From the NCBI RefSeq assembly GCF_022815725.1, contig NZ_JALGRF010000007.1:186001-250000 (forward strand): a stretch of 64,000 nt of DNA, read 5' to 3'. The notes beneath the pieces are model-generated. The model did no database searches and was not told the DNA's origin. It was given only the letters and a program-made list of their open reading frames with translations. This DNA comes from Streptomyces sp. APSN-46.1. Lineage in GTDB: Bacteria; Actinomycetota; Actinomycetes; Streptomycetales; Streptomycetaceae. Shown piece after piece: positions 25,716 to 33,681 of the stretch (positions are counted from its first letter, which is position 1; each line of letters begins with the position of its first letter). The position numbers were made by a program, and so were the translations under genes.

Positions 25716-26102
25716 CTACTCGCCGTACCGCGCGCGCAGGGCGTCGAGCGCGGCCGCCGTCGCCTCGTCGAAGGTCAGGCCCAGCCGCCGCGCCCGCTCC
25801 GCGTAGGCCTGCGCGGCCGCGGCCGCCTCCCGTGAGGCCGAGTCCCCCGCCGCCGCGACGAAGGTGCCGTTGCGCCCCCGCGTCTCGATCACCCCGTCGC
25901 CCTCCAGCGCCCGGTACGCCTTCGCGACCGTGTTCGCCGCCAGCCCCAGCTCCTCCGCGAGCCCCCGCACCGTCGGGAGCTTGTACCCCACCGGCAGCCG
26001 CCCCGCCCGCGCCGCGTCCGCGATCTGCGCGCGCAGCTGCTCGTACGGGGCGGCGGCGCCGGCCGAGCCGTCAATCCGGATCTTCAGGTTCGTCGAGGTC
26101 AC
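25716..26102 (-). CDS. GntR-family regulator, YtrA type
   Basis: A short 128-residue regulator. A winged helix takes up most of the chain: PYEQLRAQIADAARAGRLPVGYKLPTVRGLAEELGLAANTVAKAYRALEGDGVIETRGRNGTFV. A short Ala-rich helical tail follows, as in the YtrA subfamily, which lacks a large effector domain. GTG at 26102 is preceded by GGGGAAG. It is divergent from the GNAT gene with 72 bases between the starts, so it probably controls that small operon and itself. No ligand is suggested by the sequence. Confidence 0.92.
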   Translation of the reverse strand: MTSTNLKIRIDGSAGAAAPYEQLRAQIADAARAGRLPVGYKLPTVRGLAEELGLAANTVAKAYRALEGDGVIETRGRNGTFVAAAGDSASREAAAAAQAYAERARRLGLTFDEATAAALDALRARYGE

Positions 26103-26174
26103 GCGGCTGATTCTTCCCCATCTCCCGCGAAATTCGCAGGCGTCCCGCCCGTCCCCGCCTCTACGGTCGCTCAC

Positions 26175-27119
26175 ATGACCGCAACGATCCGCGACCTCCG
26201 TCCCGGCGACCCCGGGGACGCCGCGTCCGTCGTACGGGTGCGCCGCGCCGCCCTGCCCTTCCTGATCACCACCACCGCCGGGGTGGCCTTCGAGGCCGAA
26301 TCCGCCAACCCGGCCGCGCGCCACCGCCTCCTCGTCGCCGAGAACGAGCATGGCCTCGCCATCGGCACCGCCCAGGTGGGCCTCGCCTACGACAGCCCCG
26401 AGCCCGGCCACTCGTACGTCAACGCGTACGTGGACCCCGCCCACCGCGGCCTCGGCGCCGGGACGGCCCTGCTGCGCGCGGCCGAGGAGTACCTGGCCGC
26501 CGAGGGCGCGCTGGACGTGTACGCCTGGGTGCTGGACGAGCCGGGCCACCGCGCCTTCGCCGAGCGGCACGGCTACCGCCCCAGCCGCTCCGCGCACTTC
26601 CTGCGCCTGGACCTGGCCTCGGGCACGCTGCCCCCGTACCCGGACACCCTGCCCGCCGGGGTCGAGCTCCGCCCCGGCTCCGACTTCTCCGGCGACCCGC
26701 ACCCGCTCTACGAGGCCGACGCCGAGGTGTCGGCCGACGAACCGGGCGACCTCCCGGTGGACCTCGACGACTACGAGGACTGGCTGCGGACCGTCTGGCA
26801 CGACCCGCTGCTCGACAAGCGGCTGACCACGGTCGTCCTCGTCGACGGCGCCGTGGCCGCCTTCACGGCCGCCTGCACCGACGGCGCGGGCCGCTACGGC
26901 TCGGCCATGACCGGCACCCTGCGCGCCCACCGGGGCCGCGGCCTGGCCAAGCTCGCCAAGACCGACTCCCTCCACCGGGCCCTCGCGGCCGGCTGCACGG
27001 AGGCCTTCACCGGCAACGACGCCGGGAACGAGCCGATGCTCGCCGTCAACAGATGGTTCGGATACGAGATCTGCGCGACCGAGACGCGCTACGCGAAGAA
27101 ACTGGAGACCACGCGATGA
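26175..27119 (+). CDS. GNAT-family N-acetyltransferase, two-domain
   Basis: A 314-residue protein with two GNAT folds. The first (residues 1-150) has the acetyl-CoA pyrophosphate loop region YVDPAHRGLGAGTALL, with the R/QxxGxG/A pattern, and DEPGHRAFAERHGYRP. The second (about 165-314) has TLRAHRGRGLAKLAKTDS, NEPMLAVNRWFGYE, so both halves keep loop-like motifs. Its TGA overlaps the start of the DUF402 gene (ATGA at 27116-27119), giving a coupled pair. Substrate is unknown; small amine or antibiotic acetylation are family possibilities. Confidence 0.88.
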   Translation: MTATIRDLRPGDPGDAASVVRVRRAALPFLITTTAGVAFEAESANPAARHRLLVAENEHGLAIGTAQVGLAYDSPEPGHSYVNAYVDPAHRGLGAGTALLRAAEEYLAAEGALDVYAWVLDEPGHRAFAERHGYRPSRSAHFLRLDLASGTLPPYPDTLPAGVELRPGSDFSGDPHPLYEADAEVSADEPGDLPVDLDDYEDWLRTVWHDPLLDKRLTTVVLVDGAVAAFTAACTDGAGRYGSAMTGTLRAHRGRGLAKLAKTDSLHRALAAGCTEAFTGNDAGNEPMLAVNRWFGYEICATETRYAKKLETTR

Positions 27120-27598
27120 CCACCCGGCTGACCGTCACCCTCACCAAGGCCGGCCGCACCAAGATCCGCTACCCGGCCACGCTGGTCGCCGACACCGGCG
27201 ACCGGATCTCCGTGCGCGCCCCCTGGGCCGCCGACGGCGTACGGGACTTCGGCTTCGTGCGCTTCGAGCCGGGCGACGTGTTCACCGAGCACTTCTGGCG
27301 GAGCCGCTGGTACGCGATCAAGGAGGTCCGGACCGGCGAGGGCGTCCTCAAGGGCTGGTACTGCGATGTCACGCGCCCGGCCGTGGTGAGCGACGGCGAC
27401 GTCCTCGTGGAGGACCTGGACCTCGACCTCTGGGTCTCGGCGGACGGCGCCACCGTACTCCGCCTCGACGAGGACGAGTTCGCCGCCAGCGGCCTCGCCG
27501 AAGCCGACCCGGCCGCCGCGACCGAGGCCGTCCGCGCCCTGGACGGCCTGGCCGCCCAGGCCCGAACGGAGTCCGGCCTCACCGCCCTGCTCACCTGA
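27116..27598 (+). CDS. DUF402-domain protein
   Basis: A 160-residue cytoplasmic protein with the DUF402 beta-barrel pattern: HFWRSRWYAIKEVRTGEGVLKGWYCDVTRPA, then VLVEDLDLDLWVSADG and LDEDEF. Conserved acidic residues in the second part could bind a metal; some DUF402 relatives hydrolyse nucleotides or act in tRNA-related processes. It is coupled to the GNAT gene by overlap. The next 120 bases are free of recognisable genes and mark the left border of the accessory island. Confidence 0.82.
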   Translation: MTTRLTVTLTKAGRTKIRYPATLVADTGDRISVRAPWAADGVRDFGFVRFEPGDVFTEHFWRSRWYAIKEVRTGEGVLKGWYCDVTRPAVVSDGDVLVEDLDLDLWVSADGATVLRLDEDEFAASGLAEADPAAATEAVRALDGLAAQARTESGLTALLT

Positions 27599-27722
27599 CC
27601 GGCGCCGTACGCTTCGAAAATGTCCTCCAACAACGCCGCTCCAGTCGAGACACCTCAGGGTCCTAGCTCGTCAAGTCACCCGCTCATGACCGCTGTGTAG
27701 CCTTTCGATCTGTTCGAACGGG

Positions 27723-28157
27723 ATGAGGGGGTTGCGGGTGGATGGCGAAGGAGCGCATGCCGCGATCCAGCTCCCTGAAGGGTCCTGGTGGGACTGGGAC
27801 GTCGTCGCCTGGGACGGCGGACAGCTCAGGCTCGCCGCTGGCCACGACCTTGCCTACCACCACGGCCTGGAACTGGTCTTCGGCGATCCGGTCTTCGCCA
27901 GCTGCCCGTCCACCTTTCACGATCCGGCCTTCCGCGCACCTACGCCGGACGAGCTCCTGAAGGTAGCTCGTCAGCTCGGCGCGAAGCCGCCCGTCGTGGT
28001 CGCCTTCGAGGCCGACGCAGGCGGGCAGGAGCCGGTCTCGTGCCTCATCGCCGCAGAGCGGCTCGACATCGTCCAGGAAACCGTCCTGCGGTACTGGCGC
28101 GAGGATGCGGGCCCCGATCAGCGCTTCGCTCCCTGGGTGCGGTCCTCAGGCCATTAG
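27723..28157 (+). CDS. Hypothetical protein at the border of the IS110 element
   Basis: A 144-residue soluble protein, mostly acidic (WWDWDVVAWDGGQLRLAAGHDLAYHHGLELVFGDPVFASCP, then APTPDELLKVARQLGAKPPVVVAFEADAG). I do not recognise a family. Codon third positions fit coding sequence. The stop lies 11 bases before the stop of the IS110-like transposase on the other strand, so the C-terminus may have been altered by the insertion. The ATG at 27723 has no strong ribosome site; GTG at 27738 is an alternative. Confidence 0.55.
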   Translation: MRGLRVDGEGAHAAIQLPEGSWWDWDVVAWDGGQLRLAAGHDLAYHHGLELVFGDPVFASCPSTFHDPAFRAPTPDELLKVARQLGAKPPVVVAFEADAGGQEPVSCLIAAERLDIVQETVLRYWREDAGPDQRFAPWVRSSGH

Positions 28158-28168
28158 GCGGTCTCTGG

Positions 28169-29410
28169 TCAGGCGGCCGCAGTGCCCACCTCGTCCGGCG
28201 GAGCTGGGAAGGCAAGGGCCTCGTCGTATCGCTGGTCCTGCTGGAGGCAGTGGTAGGGCTGGCCGATCATGCGGTTGAAGAGGTTGCGCTGGGCGGCTGC
28301 GTGCCAGTCCGCGTGATTGTCGCGTCGTCGCCGGTTGTGGGCTTTGGCACCGGGCGAGGCGGTGATCGCGGAGAACGCCCAGAGGTAACCGGCGTGATTG
28401 AGTCGGTCGTTCTTCACCCAGCGGCGGGTGATGCTCGACTTCTTGCCAGAAGCTCGGGTGATGGGCGACGCGCCGGCGTATGCCTTCAGCCCGCGGGCGT
28501 CGGCGAACCGTTGCCGGTCGTCGCCGATCTCAGCGAGCACCCGGGCGCCGAGCTGGGTGCCGAGGCCGGGGAAGCTGAGAATAATCTCAGCGTCCGGGTG
28601 CTGAGGGAACGCTTCTTCGACTGCCTCGGCGAGGTTGTCGGCGGCCGTGCAGGCGGCCTCCAGCTGGACCAGGAGGGCGAGCATCTGCTTACCGAGTGCG
28701 TCCTCGACCAGCAGCGGCTGCTGGGCCCAATCAGCCCGGAAGACCTCGCGGAGCCGCTCGGCCTCGGCGGCAATACCCCGCTGTCGACCGGCCCGCTTGA
28801 GCGCGGCCTGCAACTGCGTACGGGTGCGCCGAGCGGCCTTGGCTGGCGTCGGGGCCAGCTTGAGGAGCTGGTGGGCCTCGGGTCGGCAGAGTCCGTTCTT
28901 CCAGGGTTCGAAGGCTGCGAGGGCGGCCGGGTAGTACTCGCGCAGCAGGGATCGGAGCTGGTTGGAGATCTGCTGGCGGTTCCAGGTCGCGTCCTGCTGA
29001 GCGCGGGCGAGGACGGCGACGGCTCGGGCCAGGTCGCTGTCCTGGGGAAGCGGCCGGTGGGCGTGCATGTCGGTCCGCAGCACGTTGGCCAGGACCAGGG
29101 CGTCGCCCGGGTCGGACTTCTTGCGGGAGACGGAGTGCCGGTCGCGGTAGCGGGCGGCGGCCATCGGGTTGATCGCGAACACCTGGCGCTTGCCGGTCCG
29201 CAGCACCGCCACGAGTAAGCCGCGGGATGTCTCGATCGCGACCGGGATCGGGGATTCCTCCGTGTCGCCGTACTCAGCGAGTAAATCCAGCAGGATCTTG
29301 TAGCCGACGGCGTCATCGGTGATGTGCCGCTTGGCCGATAACTGGCCGCTGTCGTCGACCAGGGCGACGTCGTGAGTGCGTTCCGCCCAGTCGATGCCGC
29401 AGTAGATCAA
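28169..29410 (-). CDS. IS110-family transposase
   Basis: A 413-residue recombinase of the IS110 kind. The N-terminal RuvC-like DEDD domain begins YCGIDWAERTHDVALV, with a glutamate in VAIETSRGLL and KSDPGDALVLANVLRTD. The C-terminal Tnp domain has ILSFPGLGTQLGARVLAEIG, FADARGLKAYAGASPITRASGKKSS, with the serine that serves as nucleophile, and a final RWVKNDRLNHAGYLWAF. The protein is full length and intact, so the element may be active. Enzymes of this family use a bridge RNA with two loops to pair donor and target DNA. Confidence 0.93.
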   Translation of the reverse strand: MIYCGIDWAERTHDVALVDDSGQLSAKRHITDDAVGYKILLDLLAEYGDTEESPIPVAIETSRGLLVAVLRTGKRQVFAINPMAAARYRDRHSVSRKKSDPGDALVLANVLRTDMHAHRPLPQDSDLARAVAVLARAQQDATWNRQQISNQLRSLLREYYPAALAAFEPWKNGLCRPEAHQLLKLAPTPAKAARRTRTQLQAALKRAGRQRGIAAEAERLREVFRADWAQQPLLVEDALGKQMLALLVQLEAACTAADNLAEAVEEAFPQHPDAEIILSFPGLGTQLGARVLAEIGDDRQRFADARGLKAYAGASPITRASGKKSSITRRWVKNDRLNHAGYLWAFSAITASPGAKAHNRRRRDNHADWHAAAQRNLFNRMIGQPYHCLQQDQRYDEALAFPAPPDEVGTAAA

Positions 29411-29720
29411 GGTCTTTCCCCTCCCAGCAATCGGGTGTTTGTACTGGTCACGAGCTCATGCGGGACCACGCAGCGACCTAACCCCAGGACTCGACGCGAG
29501 GGTCGGTCCGCCACCTCAGTAGCCGTTCGTGGCACCAGCTCACCCCACGGGCCTCGGTCTATACGGGAGCCCGGTCGGCTCGGGCGCATCGAAAGGTCAC
29601 CATGCAGCGGGCTCGCACCACCAACACCAACGAGTGATCAAGGTGACGGTGTTGACTCACGAGAACGCCGGGCAGCGCCGCTCTCGACTTAGGCATCGCA
29701 ACCGTGACGTACTCAGGCAT
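29411..29720 (-). ncRNA. Candidate bridge RNA region of the IS110 element
   Basis: About 300 noncoding bases lie upstream of the transposase and contain several short dyads: CTCG-ACG-CGAG at 29490-29500 and GCCCG-7-CGGGC at 29569-29585. IS110-group elements express a structured bridge (seek) RNA from this end. The exact RNA ends and guide loops cannot be defined here; the call rests on family knowledge plus the absence of any gene. Confidence 0.4.
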
Positions 29721-29749
29721 CCACCCTCACCTGGGTTTCGCTGTGGTGG

Positions 29750-31177
29750 ATGGCCTCTCCCTTGACGTTCGCGCTTTCCATGCTCATCGGCGTCCAGTCG
29801 CGCGACCGTGATCCCTTGTGGGAAGGGGTCACCAGAGTGCTGCTGTGGGCGGGTATGGGCGGCGTGGTGGTCGCGCCCTCTGTCGGGCTCGTCGTGGCAC
29901 TCATCGGACGGCGTCGGCGCGCCCGCCGGCGCTTCGCCCTCATGGGCGCGGCCTCCCTCACCGCTTGCGTCATCCTCCTGGTGTTCTGGAAGCTCGCCCT
30001 CGAAGTTTGGTGGAGAGACGTGGAAAACCTGGAAGAAATGCGCCAGCTGCGCGCGGTCATCCAGAACCATCCCGTCCTGGCATCCCGTGTCGACACCATG
30101 GTTGGAACCCACTTCTCCGGCCGGCGACGGGAACTTGCTGAGCTGGTTCGATCCCTGGTGCACGACCTGGTGATGGCCAATGGCTCCTGGGACTTCGAAC
30201 AGGAGACCTTCGATGCGGCATATAGGCGCCTTGAGGCTGTTCTGGCCGCCGGAACGGTCACTTTCACCGACTTTGCCCCCCTGCTCGGGTTCGACGGGGA
30301 CCAGAGCGTCGAGGGCCAGCAGATCACCGCGGGCGTCGTGCTGCGCAGGATGACCGACATTGAGATATCGCTTGCGGTCCAGCGTGCGGCCATCCCCATC
30401 GACCAGTACATGACCACCACGATGATGCTGGTCTCCCGATTCAACCAATGGGCTTTGACCGTCGAGCACACCCATCCGCTCCAGACAGGCGACACCGACC
30501 TCACTACGCCACCTGCCGCTCCACCGCTCCCGACCTACGCCGATGAGATTCCCGCGGTGCTTGCCGCGATCCGCCTGATCTGCGGGGGCTCGACCACCAC
30601 CAGCTACGGCATCCGTACCGATTCGCTCGGACAGGGCTACTCCGCGGCGCTCACCCCGATCGGGCCAACCGATCCGTCCCGCCCGACCGTCCTGGCTGGC
30701 CAGGAGACGCTCGACCGGGTCCGCACCACGTACCAGCACCTTACCCACCCGGCCGTCATTGCCGACCGTCCACTGTCCACCGCCACACGACAGGTCGTCC
30801 TCGCTGGCTCCCGAGGTCTCGTCCAGGACAGAATCCTCAACCTGGTTACGGCAGGTGAGGCGCTGTTCATCAAGCGCCCCGGCCACAGCGGCCCTCAAAA
30901 GGCCAGGCCTCTCGCGTCCGGCGCCGCCGGAAAGCTGACAGGAGACCCCGCACTCGGTACGCCGACCAGGGCGAACATCGAGGCACTGATCCTCGCTGTC
31001 TACCAGTGGCGCAACACGGAAGTACACGGTGACCAGCACCGCACTGCGCCCCTCCGGCGGCTCGACGGGAGCGCCACGCGCGACTTGGCCGCCGTCGCCG
31101 AGGACCTTGACCGCATGATGCGCCGCGCACTGCTCCTCGCCCTGGAAGACGCCAGCCAGGCACCCGGTTGTCCCTAG
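29750..31177 (+). CDS. Membrane-anchored protein with C-terminal HEPN-like domain
   Basis: A 475-residue protein. Two N-terminal hydrophobic segments (about 27-53 and 60-82) are separated by a strongly basic loop (GRRRRARRRF), so it is probably fixed in the membrane with the bulk inside. The middle is helical. The C-terminal 120 residues include ILNLVTAGEALFIK and LILAVYQWRNTEVHGDQHR, where Arg421-Asn422 and His426 form an R-x4-H signature like that of HEPN (ApeA-type) RNases. No toxin/antitoxin partner is obvious. Its place beside an IS110 element in an accessory island suits a defence or abortive-infection role; that is inference. Confidence 0.6.
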   Translation: MASPLTFALSMLIGVQSRDRDPLWEGVTRVLLWAGMGGVVVAPSVGLVVALIGRRRRARRRFALMGAASLTACVILLVFWKLALEVWWRDVENLEEMRQLRAVIQNHPVLASRVDTMVGTHFSGRRRELAELVRSLVHDLVMANGSWDFEQETFDAAYRRLEAVLAAGTVTFTDFAPLLGFDGDQSVEGQQITAGVVLRRMTDIEISLAVQRAAIPIDQYMTTTMMLVSRFNQWALTVEHTHPLQTGDTDLTTPPAAPPLPTYADEIPAVLAAIRLICGGSTTTSYGIRTDSLGQGYSAALTPIGPTDPSRPTVLAGQETLDRVRTTYQHLTHPAVIADRPLSTATRQVVLAGSRGLVQDRILNLVTAGEALFIKRPGHSGPQKARPLASGAAGKLTGDPALGTPTRANIEALILAVYQWRNTEVHGDQHRTAPLRRLDGSATRDLAAVAEDLDRMMRRALLLALEDASQAPGCP

Positions 31178-32030
31178 CGCCGATCCCAGCCACGCCCCCC
31201 TCGCTCCCAGACACTCCGGGCCTACGACCCCCACGCTCCAGCCCGCACGGCACCCTCTGGGCCATGTGCGGGCCAGGGTTGATGGAAGGGACCGCCCTCG
31301 GGGCTTCCTGTGCAGGTCAGGCCCTGTATAGGAACTGCAAGCGGACCCGTCTTGAAAACCGTCGCTGCCTCCGCTGGTAGAAGTTTCCCCTCTCAACCAA
31401 GGCACCCGCCGCGCAGGCGCGGCGCGCGCGGCCCGGCGCCCGGGCCTGCGCTCCTGTCTGCGCCCCGCTCCAGCCCGGCCGCCGTCCGCACGCCTACGGC
31501 TCGGGTTGATGGGCGGGAGAACCCCTTTGTGGCTGGGGCGGTCGGCTCCACGCCTTGAGCAACCTCCCCGGCCTGGGCCCCGTGTCGAGCAAGACCGATA
31601 CCCGCTCACCACCTTGAAGCGTGTTGCCTGTTTGCCAGGTCTGTTGGCGCGGCTGGGAGGTGCCCCGGACGCTTGTACCGGACCAAGGGCCACGGCATCA
31701 ACGGGTCAGAGCCCTTTCCTCCGGCGGGGGCGCTCAGGCTCCGGGATGACGGGGGCCGGTCGTGCGGGTGCGGGCCGGTTTGTGGTGGGGATGACAGCGG
31801 GGCAGGTTGTGGCTGGGCCAGCCACTCGGCTCGACCTGCTCGACCGCAGCCGGGGCAGGACACGGCGAAAGCCGCTCCGACGACCGCGAGTGCGTTCAAG
31901 CGTTCCAGCTGTGACCAGGGCAGTCGGATGGGCGCTCTTGGATGGCGTGCCACGAGGCCACACGCGAGGCTGAAGATTACTCATGAGCCATCGGCCCAGG
32001 ACAGCAACTTCACGCAAGAGGAGATGAGGG
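31178..32030. other. 853-base stretch without a convincing gene
   Basis: No open frame in this stretch has the codon pattern, start signal or family resemblance of a real gene. Around 31349-31362 the bases GTCTTGAAAACCGT resemble the anticodon arm of a serine tRNA (TGA anticodon), but no cloverleaf can be built around them. The stretch may be decayed mobile DNA. Near 32020 a purine-rich ribosome site begins the next small gene. Confidence 0.5.
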
Positions 32031-32396
32031 ATGGCCAGGCCAGTCGAGAGGGAATTCACTGTCACCGATAAAGGCACGATCGTGTGCTTCAAAAGTTCGA
32101 CGTACGACTGTGTTGTCGTCGACGCGAACAGTCGTGGCAGAGCCAGCGCGTTCCTCACCACTCGCGCACCAACCGACTCCCATGATGAGGATCTGGCGCA
32201 CTGCACACGCGAGATCAATCGCATCCTCGACGAGGCGTCTGTGAAGCGGGCGCACCATGGTCCGGACGGCGATGGGCATCGGGAGCTGGCGATTCTGATC
32301 ACTGACCGGGGTCCGCTTCTCGCGTGGGTGCGGCATGCCGTCGACAAGGACGACCCCGATGCGGTGGCCCAGGCCCTCGGGATCGCACACGACTGA
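32031..32396 (+). CDS. Hypothetical small protein
   Basis: A 121-residue soluble protein with MARPVEREFTVTDKGTIVCF, TREINRILDEASVKRAHHG, and DRGPLLAWVRHAVDKDDPDAVAQALGIA. There is no recognised family, membrane helix or signal peptide. The ATG has GAGGAGATGAGGG just before it, an unusually strong ribosome site, and this supports expression. The mixed charge and length would suit a small regulatory or immunity-type protein, but nothing specific can be said. Confidence 0.6.
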   Translation: MARPVEREFTVTDKGTIVCFKSSTYDCVVVDANSRGRASAFLTTRAPTDSHDEDLAHCTREINRILDEASVKRAHHGPDGDGHRELAILITDRGPLLAWVRHAVDKDDPDAVAQALGIAHD

Positions 32397-32597
32397 AGAT
32401 TCGGACCCGGGCAACCGTCGGACGGCCATCGCAGCTTTGGAGTGCGCTGGGGTGCGCTCGGTGTAGGCGTACAGCAGTCGAGTACCGCAACCACAGCAGC
32501 CGTCACCGTCCGGTAGCGCCTCCCCGGGGCTTCGAAGCGGCCGGTATGACCGTGGCTGACCAATCTTGCTAGAGCTACGGATCAGAAGGCTGACAGC

Positions 32598-32636
32598 ACA
32601 GGGCCCTCGACCGGAAAAGTCGGTCAGGGGCCCTGT
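32598..32636. terminator. Strong hairpin upstream of the lipoprotein gene
   Basis: ACAGGGCCCTCGACCG (32598-32613), a 7-base loop GAAAAGT and CGGTCAGGGGCCCTGT (32621-32636) pair as a 16-bp stem with two mismatches. It lies about 200 bases after the small gene stop and 136 before the lipoprotein start. No T-run follows. It is probably a terminator working in either direction. Confidence 0.6.
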
Positions 32637-32771
32637 CGCGGCGTGGGGAGCGGCTGGCGTGCGGTGATCTCCGATCGAGGCAAACTGCCGGAACATGCAT
32701 GTCTTTGAGCATAAGATCGCAAAGGATTGCCCCGTATGGACCTAATGCTGCGTAGCAAGGACGGAGACAGC

Positions 32772-33374
32772 GTGCTGATGCCGACGCGATCAAAGGTTGC
32801 GGCGATCGTTCTGATGGCGGCCTCACTGGCACTTACCGGCTGTACGGAGACGGAACCCGGCGACAAAGCCAAGTCCAGCTCCCATGACGCAGCGTCGCCG
32901 TCCTCGCCGTCTCCGTCGGCCGACCTGTACGCGAAAGCCCCCGGGCGCATACAGGTCGTCCACCTCCTGGAGGCCCTGCGCACCCCGCAGGACGGTACGT
33001 ACCGGACCTGGATGTCGGACGACGCGACCTACTGGACCCAGACCTTCATCTACACGCCGCGCAGTACGAGCGAGCCGGGCTGGGACAAGCGCGACAACGA
33101 GGGCACGGCCGTGACCTACCCGGGCAAACTCACGCCGGCGGAGAAGGACGCGTTCTTCAAGTCCCTCACCCGGGACAACACGATCATCGCCTCCACCCTC
33201 AAGGTGGTTCGCGTCGAGGAGCAGCCGGTCGGGACCCGTCAGGACTACAGGTTCACCTTCAAGTTGCAGACCAGCGGTGGTGACTGGCTCACCGGCATGG
33301 CCATGGGCGCCCAGCGCGACGAGGCGGGCAACGGGAAGGTCACCCGCCTCAGCTATGACACCAAGCAGTCGTAG
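32772..33374 (+). CDS. Secreted lipoprotein, unknown function
   Basis: About 200 residues. The leader has a basic MPTRSK start, a hydrophobic stretch and a good lipobox LTGC, so the mature protein is anchored to the outer face of the membrane by lipid. A Ser/Pro linker (SSSHDAASPSSPSPS) follows, then a compact domain: LLEALRTPQDGTYRTWMSDDATYWTQTFIYTPRS, PAEKDAFFKSLTRDN, and KLQTSGGDWLTGMAMG. GTG at 32772, five bases after GGAG, is preferred; ATG 32778 is next. No family is recognised. A perfect hairpin lies 34 bases after the stop. Confidence 0.78.
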   Translation: MLMPTRSKVAAIVLMAASLALTGCTETEPGDKAKSSSHDAASPSSPSPSADLYAKAPGRIQVVHLLEALRTPQDGTYRTWMSDDATYWTQTFIYTPRSTSEPGWDKRDNEGTAVTYPGKLTPAEKDAFFKSLTRDNTIIASTLKVVRVEEQPVGTRQDYRFTFKLQTSGGDWLTGMAMGAQRDEAGNGKVTRLSYDTKQS

Positions 33375-33408
33375 CCGCTTGCCGTCGGCCTACGCTGGCT
33401 CCTCCGCC

Positions 33409-33438
33409 AATGCTGCATCAGTCGCGTGATGCAGCATT
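33409..33438. terminator. Perfect 12-bp hairpin after the lipoprotein gene
   Basis: AATGCTGCATCA (33409-33420), loop GTCGCG, TGATGCAGCATT (33427-33438), all pairs matched, followed by ATTAATG. Its place 34 bases after a stop codon makes a terminator likely, though such a symmetric site could also be an operator or element end. The rest of 33375-33681 holds no gene that I can support, only a second weak dyad with GCCCTGC at 33571 and GCAGGGC at 33611. Confidence 0.65.
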
Positions 33439-33681
33439 ATTAATGTCGGGAGCAGCTCGGGGCCCAGCACCCGCACCCCAGCCGCGGCGACCTGAGGTGC
33501 TCAACGTGCCAGATGCGCGCCAGGTAAGGCGGATAACCGCGGACAGCACCGGGCGCTGAACAACGCGAAAGCCCTGCCTCCTACATCTGCTTCCACAGGT
33601 CACAGGGGTTGCAGGGCCTTCAAGATCGGTGATTCCCAAACTCAGAGCTTTCGGCTGCGAAAGAAATGCGCCTGCCGCCGG

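Larger units (their letters stand above)
28158..29720. mobile_element. IS110-family insertion element, approximate borders
   Basis: The element contains one transposase gene read leftward and about 300 bases of noncoding DNA before it (29411 to about 29720). IS110 elements lack terminal inverted repeats and make no clear target duplication, so the ends cannot be fixed from one copy. The right border given is an estimate from the usual 1.5-kb size. The upstream noncoding part is where IS110-group elements encode their bridge RNA. Confidence 0.65.

Noticed and set aside
27620..27700. 26-codon frame MSSNNAAPVETPQ after DUF402
   Set aside because: Too short, no ribosome site and no resemblance to a known leader or small protein.
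31349..31362. GTCTTGAAAACCGT resembling the anticodon arm of a serine tRNA
   Set aside because: No acceptor, D or T arm can be paired around it, and no second copy is seen at the other side of the island that would make it an attachment site.
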